From NCBI RefSeq assembly GCF_007828865.1, contig NZ_VIVK01000001.1, forward strand, positions 5,952,001-6,016,000: a stretch of DNA of 64,000 nucleotides. The letters are read 5' to 3'. Position 1 is the stretch's first letter; the number at the start of each line of letters is the position of its first letter. Positions 63,300-64,000 of this stretch are shown one piece after another. The notes under the pieces are model-generated. The model was not told the origin of the DNA, did not search any database, and saw nothing but the letters and a program-made list of their open reading frames with translations. The position numbers and the translations under genes are program-made. The stretch is from Kribbella amoyensis. GTDB taxonomy: Bacteria; Actinomycetota; Actinomycetes; Propionibacteriales; Kribbellaceae.

Positions 63300-64000
63300 T
63301 CACTTCTTCAGGGTCGAGAAGGTCACGAACGACAGCGGGCTGAGCGCCGTCTCGAGGTTCTCCACGTCCTGGCCGGCGACCACGGTGAACCGGTTCTGCC
63401 AGCTCGGGACCAGGGGTGCGTCCCGCGCGATCACGGCCTGCAGGTTCTCGACGATCCGCTCGCGGTCCAGCTGGTTCTGCGCCGCGATCTCCTGGTCGAC
63501 GAGCTTGTTCGCCGTCTGCGAGCGGTACCCGTTCTGCAGGGCGCCGCCCTCGCGGACGATCGGCACCAGATACGCGTCGGAGTCGGGGTAGTCCGGCATC
63601 CAGCCGGAGTGATAAATGTCAAAGGCGCCGGCCCTGGCCAGCTGCTGGTACCGGGGCCACTCGACGCTGCGCAACGTCACCCGGAACAGCCCGGACGCGT
63701 CCAGCTGCCGCTTCACCTCGGCCACCTCGGCCTTGGCGCCGGCGCCGTAGTGCGTGGGGGTCCAGCCGAGCGTCAACGGCACCGGCGTCGTGATCCCCGC
63801 GCCGCGCAGGATCGTGGTCGCCGCGGCCTTGCTGGGATCCTTGTACTCCGTCCGGAACGCGTCCGCCTGCCCGCCGAACCCGGGCGGCACCGGCGAGTAC
63901 AGCGGGGTCACCTGGTCGCCGTACACCTTCTTGGCGATCGCCTGCCGGTCCAGCAACTGCGCGACGGCCCGGCGGACCGCGGGTTTGCGCGCGTTCGCGG
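63300..64000 (-). CDS. C-terminal part of a second peptide-type substrate-binding protein, running off the window
   Basis: The frame is open across the right edge; 233 residues are visible. The RRAVAQLLDRQAIAKKVYG motif and the WTPTHYG and WMPDYPDSDAYLVPIV blocks identify the SBP_bac_5 family. It ends in DVENLETALSPLSFVTFSTLKK. It lies 202 bases upstream of dppC on the same strand; that gap (63098-63299) holds direct repeats of GCCGAAACCGG but no clear terminator. It is not closely similar to the binding protein inside the operon. Confidence 0.88.
   Translation of the reverse strand, partial: ANARKPAVRRAVAQLLDRQAIAKKVYGDQVTPLYSPVPPGFGGQADAFRTEYKDPSKAAATTILRGAGITTPVPLTLGWTPTHYGAGAKAEVAEVKRQLDASGLFRVTLRSVEWPRYQQLARAGAFDIYHSGWMPDYPDSDAYLVPIVREGGALQNGYRSQTANKLVDQEIAAQNQLDRERIVENLQAVIARDAPLVPSWQNRFTVVAGQDVENLETALSPLSFVTFSTLKK

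Overview
The window is high-GC actinobacterial DNA. It carries a complete Pup/20S proteasome core, an EccC-type (type VII) secretion locus, a ZTP riboswitch on folD, a LexA-like box before uvrA and SigE-type sigma factors. Gene content and order fit the Propionibacteriales. A Kribbella-like organism is my best guess, but that is inference from content, not a database match. No insertion sequence, phage gene or CRISPR array was seen.

Layout. (1) 1-13.7 kb: a type VII secretion locus on the minus strand. From upstream to downstream it holds a small membrane protein, two WXG100-like proteins, a WXG-sized helical protein, a 2037-residue secreted polymorphic toxin, two small presumed immunity genes, EccC and the first codons of a further gene; one unrecognised plus-strand gene lies inside it. 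The toxin is the most interesting object in the window: it appears to carry a central papain-like domain (Cys965/His1086/Asp1102) and a C-terminal PD-(D/E)xK-type nuclease domain, joined by several families of tandem repeats, with two immunity-sized genes directly downstream. (2) 13.9-22.6 kb: uvrA with a lysine/alanine-rich tail and a LexA-like box, an MBL-fold hydrolase, a secreted PKD-domain protein, a TPR protein, an HtrA-like protease and tRNA-Pro(GGG). (3) 22.7-28.0 kb: a tightly overlapping housekeeping operon aroH-tyrA-cmk-plsC-der, then folD under a ZTP (pfl) riboswitch. (4) 28.3-43.6 kb: the pupylation locus: dop, pup, prcB, prcA, a Nudix gene, and separately mpa/arc, trmI, a site-2 protease, a RecB-like nuclease and RNase J. 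A plus-strand group (Nudix, APH-like kinase, ECF sigma factor and its membrane partner) and a small membrane protein split dop from mpa. The ligase gene pafA is not in the window. (5) 43.7-47.0 kb: a MacB/FtsX-like ABC exporter pair. (6) 47.1-53.8 kb: glycerol catabolism, with iclR-glpK on the plus strand facing glpF-glpK-glpD on the minus strand, so two different glycerol kinases share one terminator region. (7) 53.9-56.9 kb: a SigE-type sigma factor and an XRE/NB-ARC/TPR regulator. (8) 57.0-64.0 kb: a dipeptide/oligopeptide ABC importer operon and the 3' part of a second substrate-binding protein.

How the genes work together. Translational coupling through 1-, 4- or 8-base stop/start overlaps is widespread and defines the operons. 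Strong symmetrical hairpins sit between most convergent gene pairs. Four genes (RecB-like, rnj, the ABC ATPase and iclR) have a TANNNT box 6-7 bases before the start codon with no ribosome binding site, which suggests leaderless transcription.
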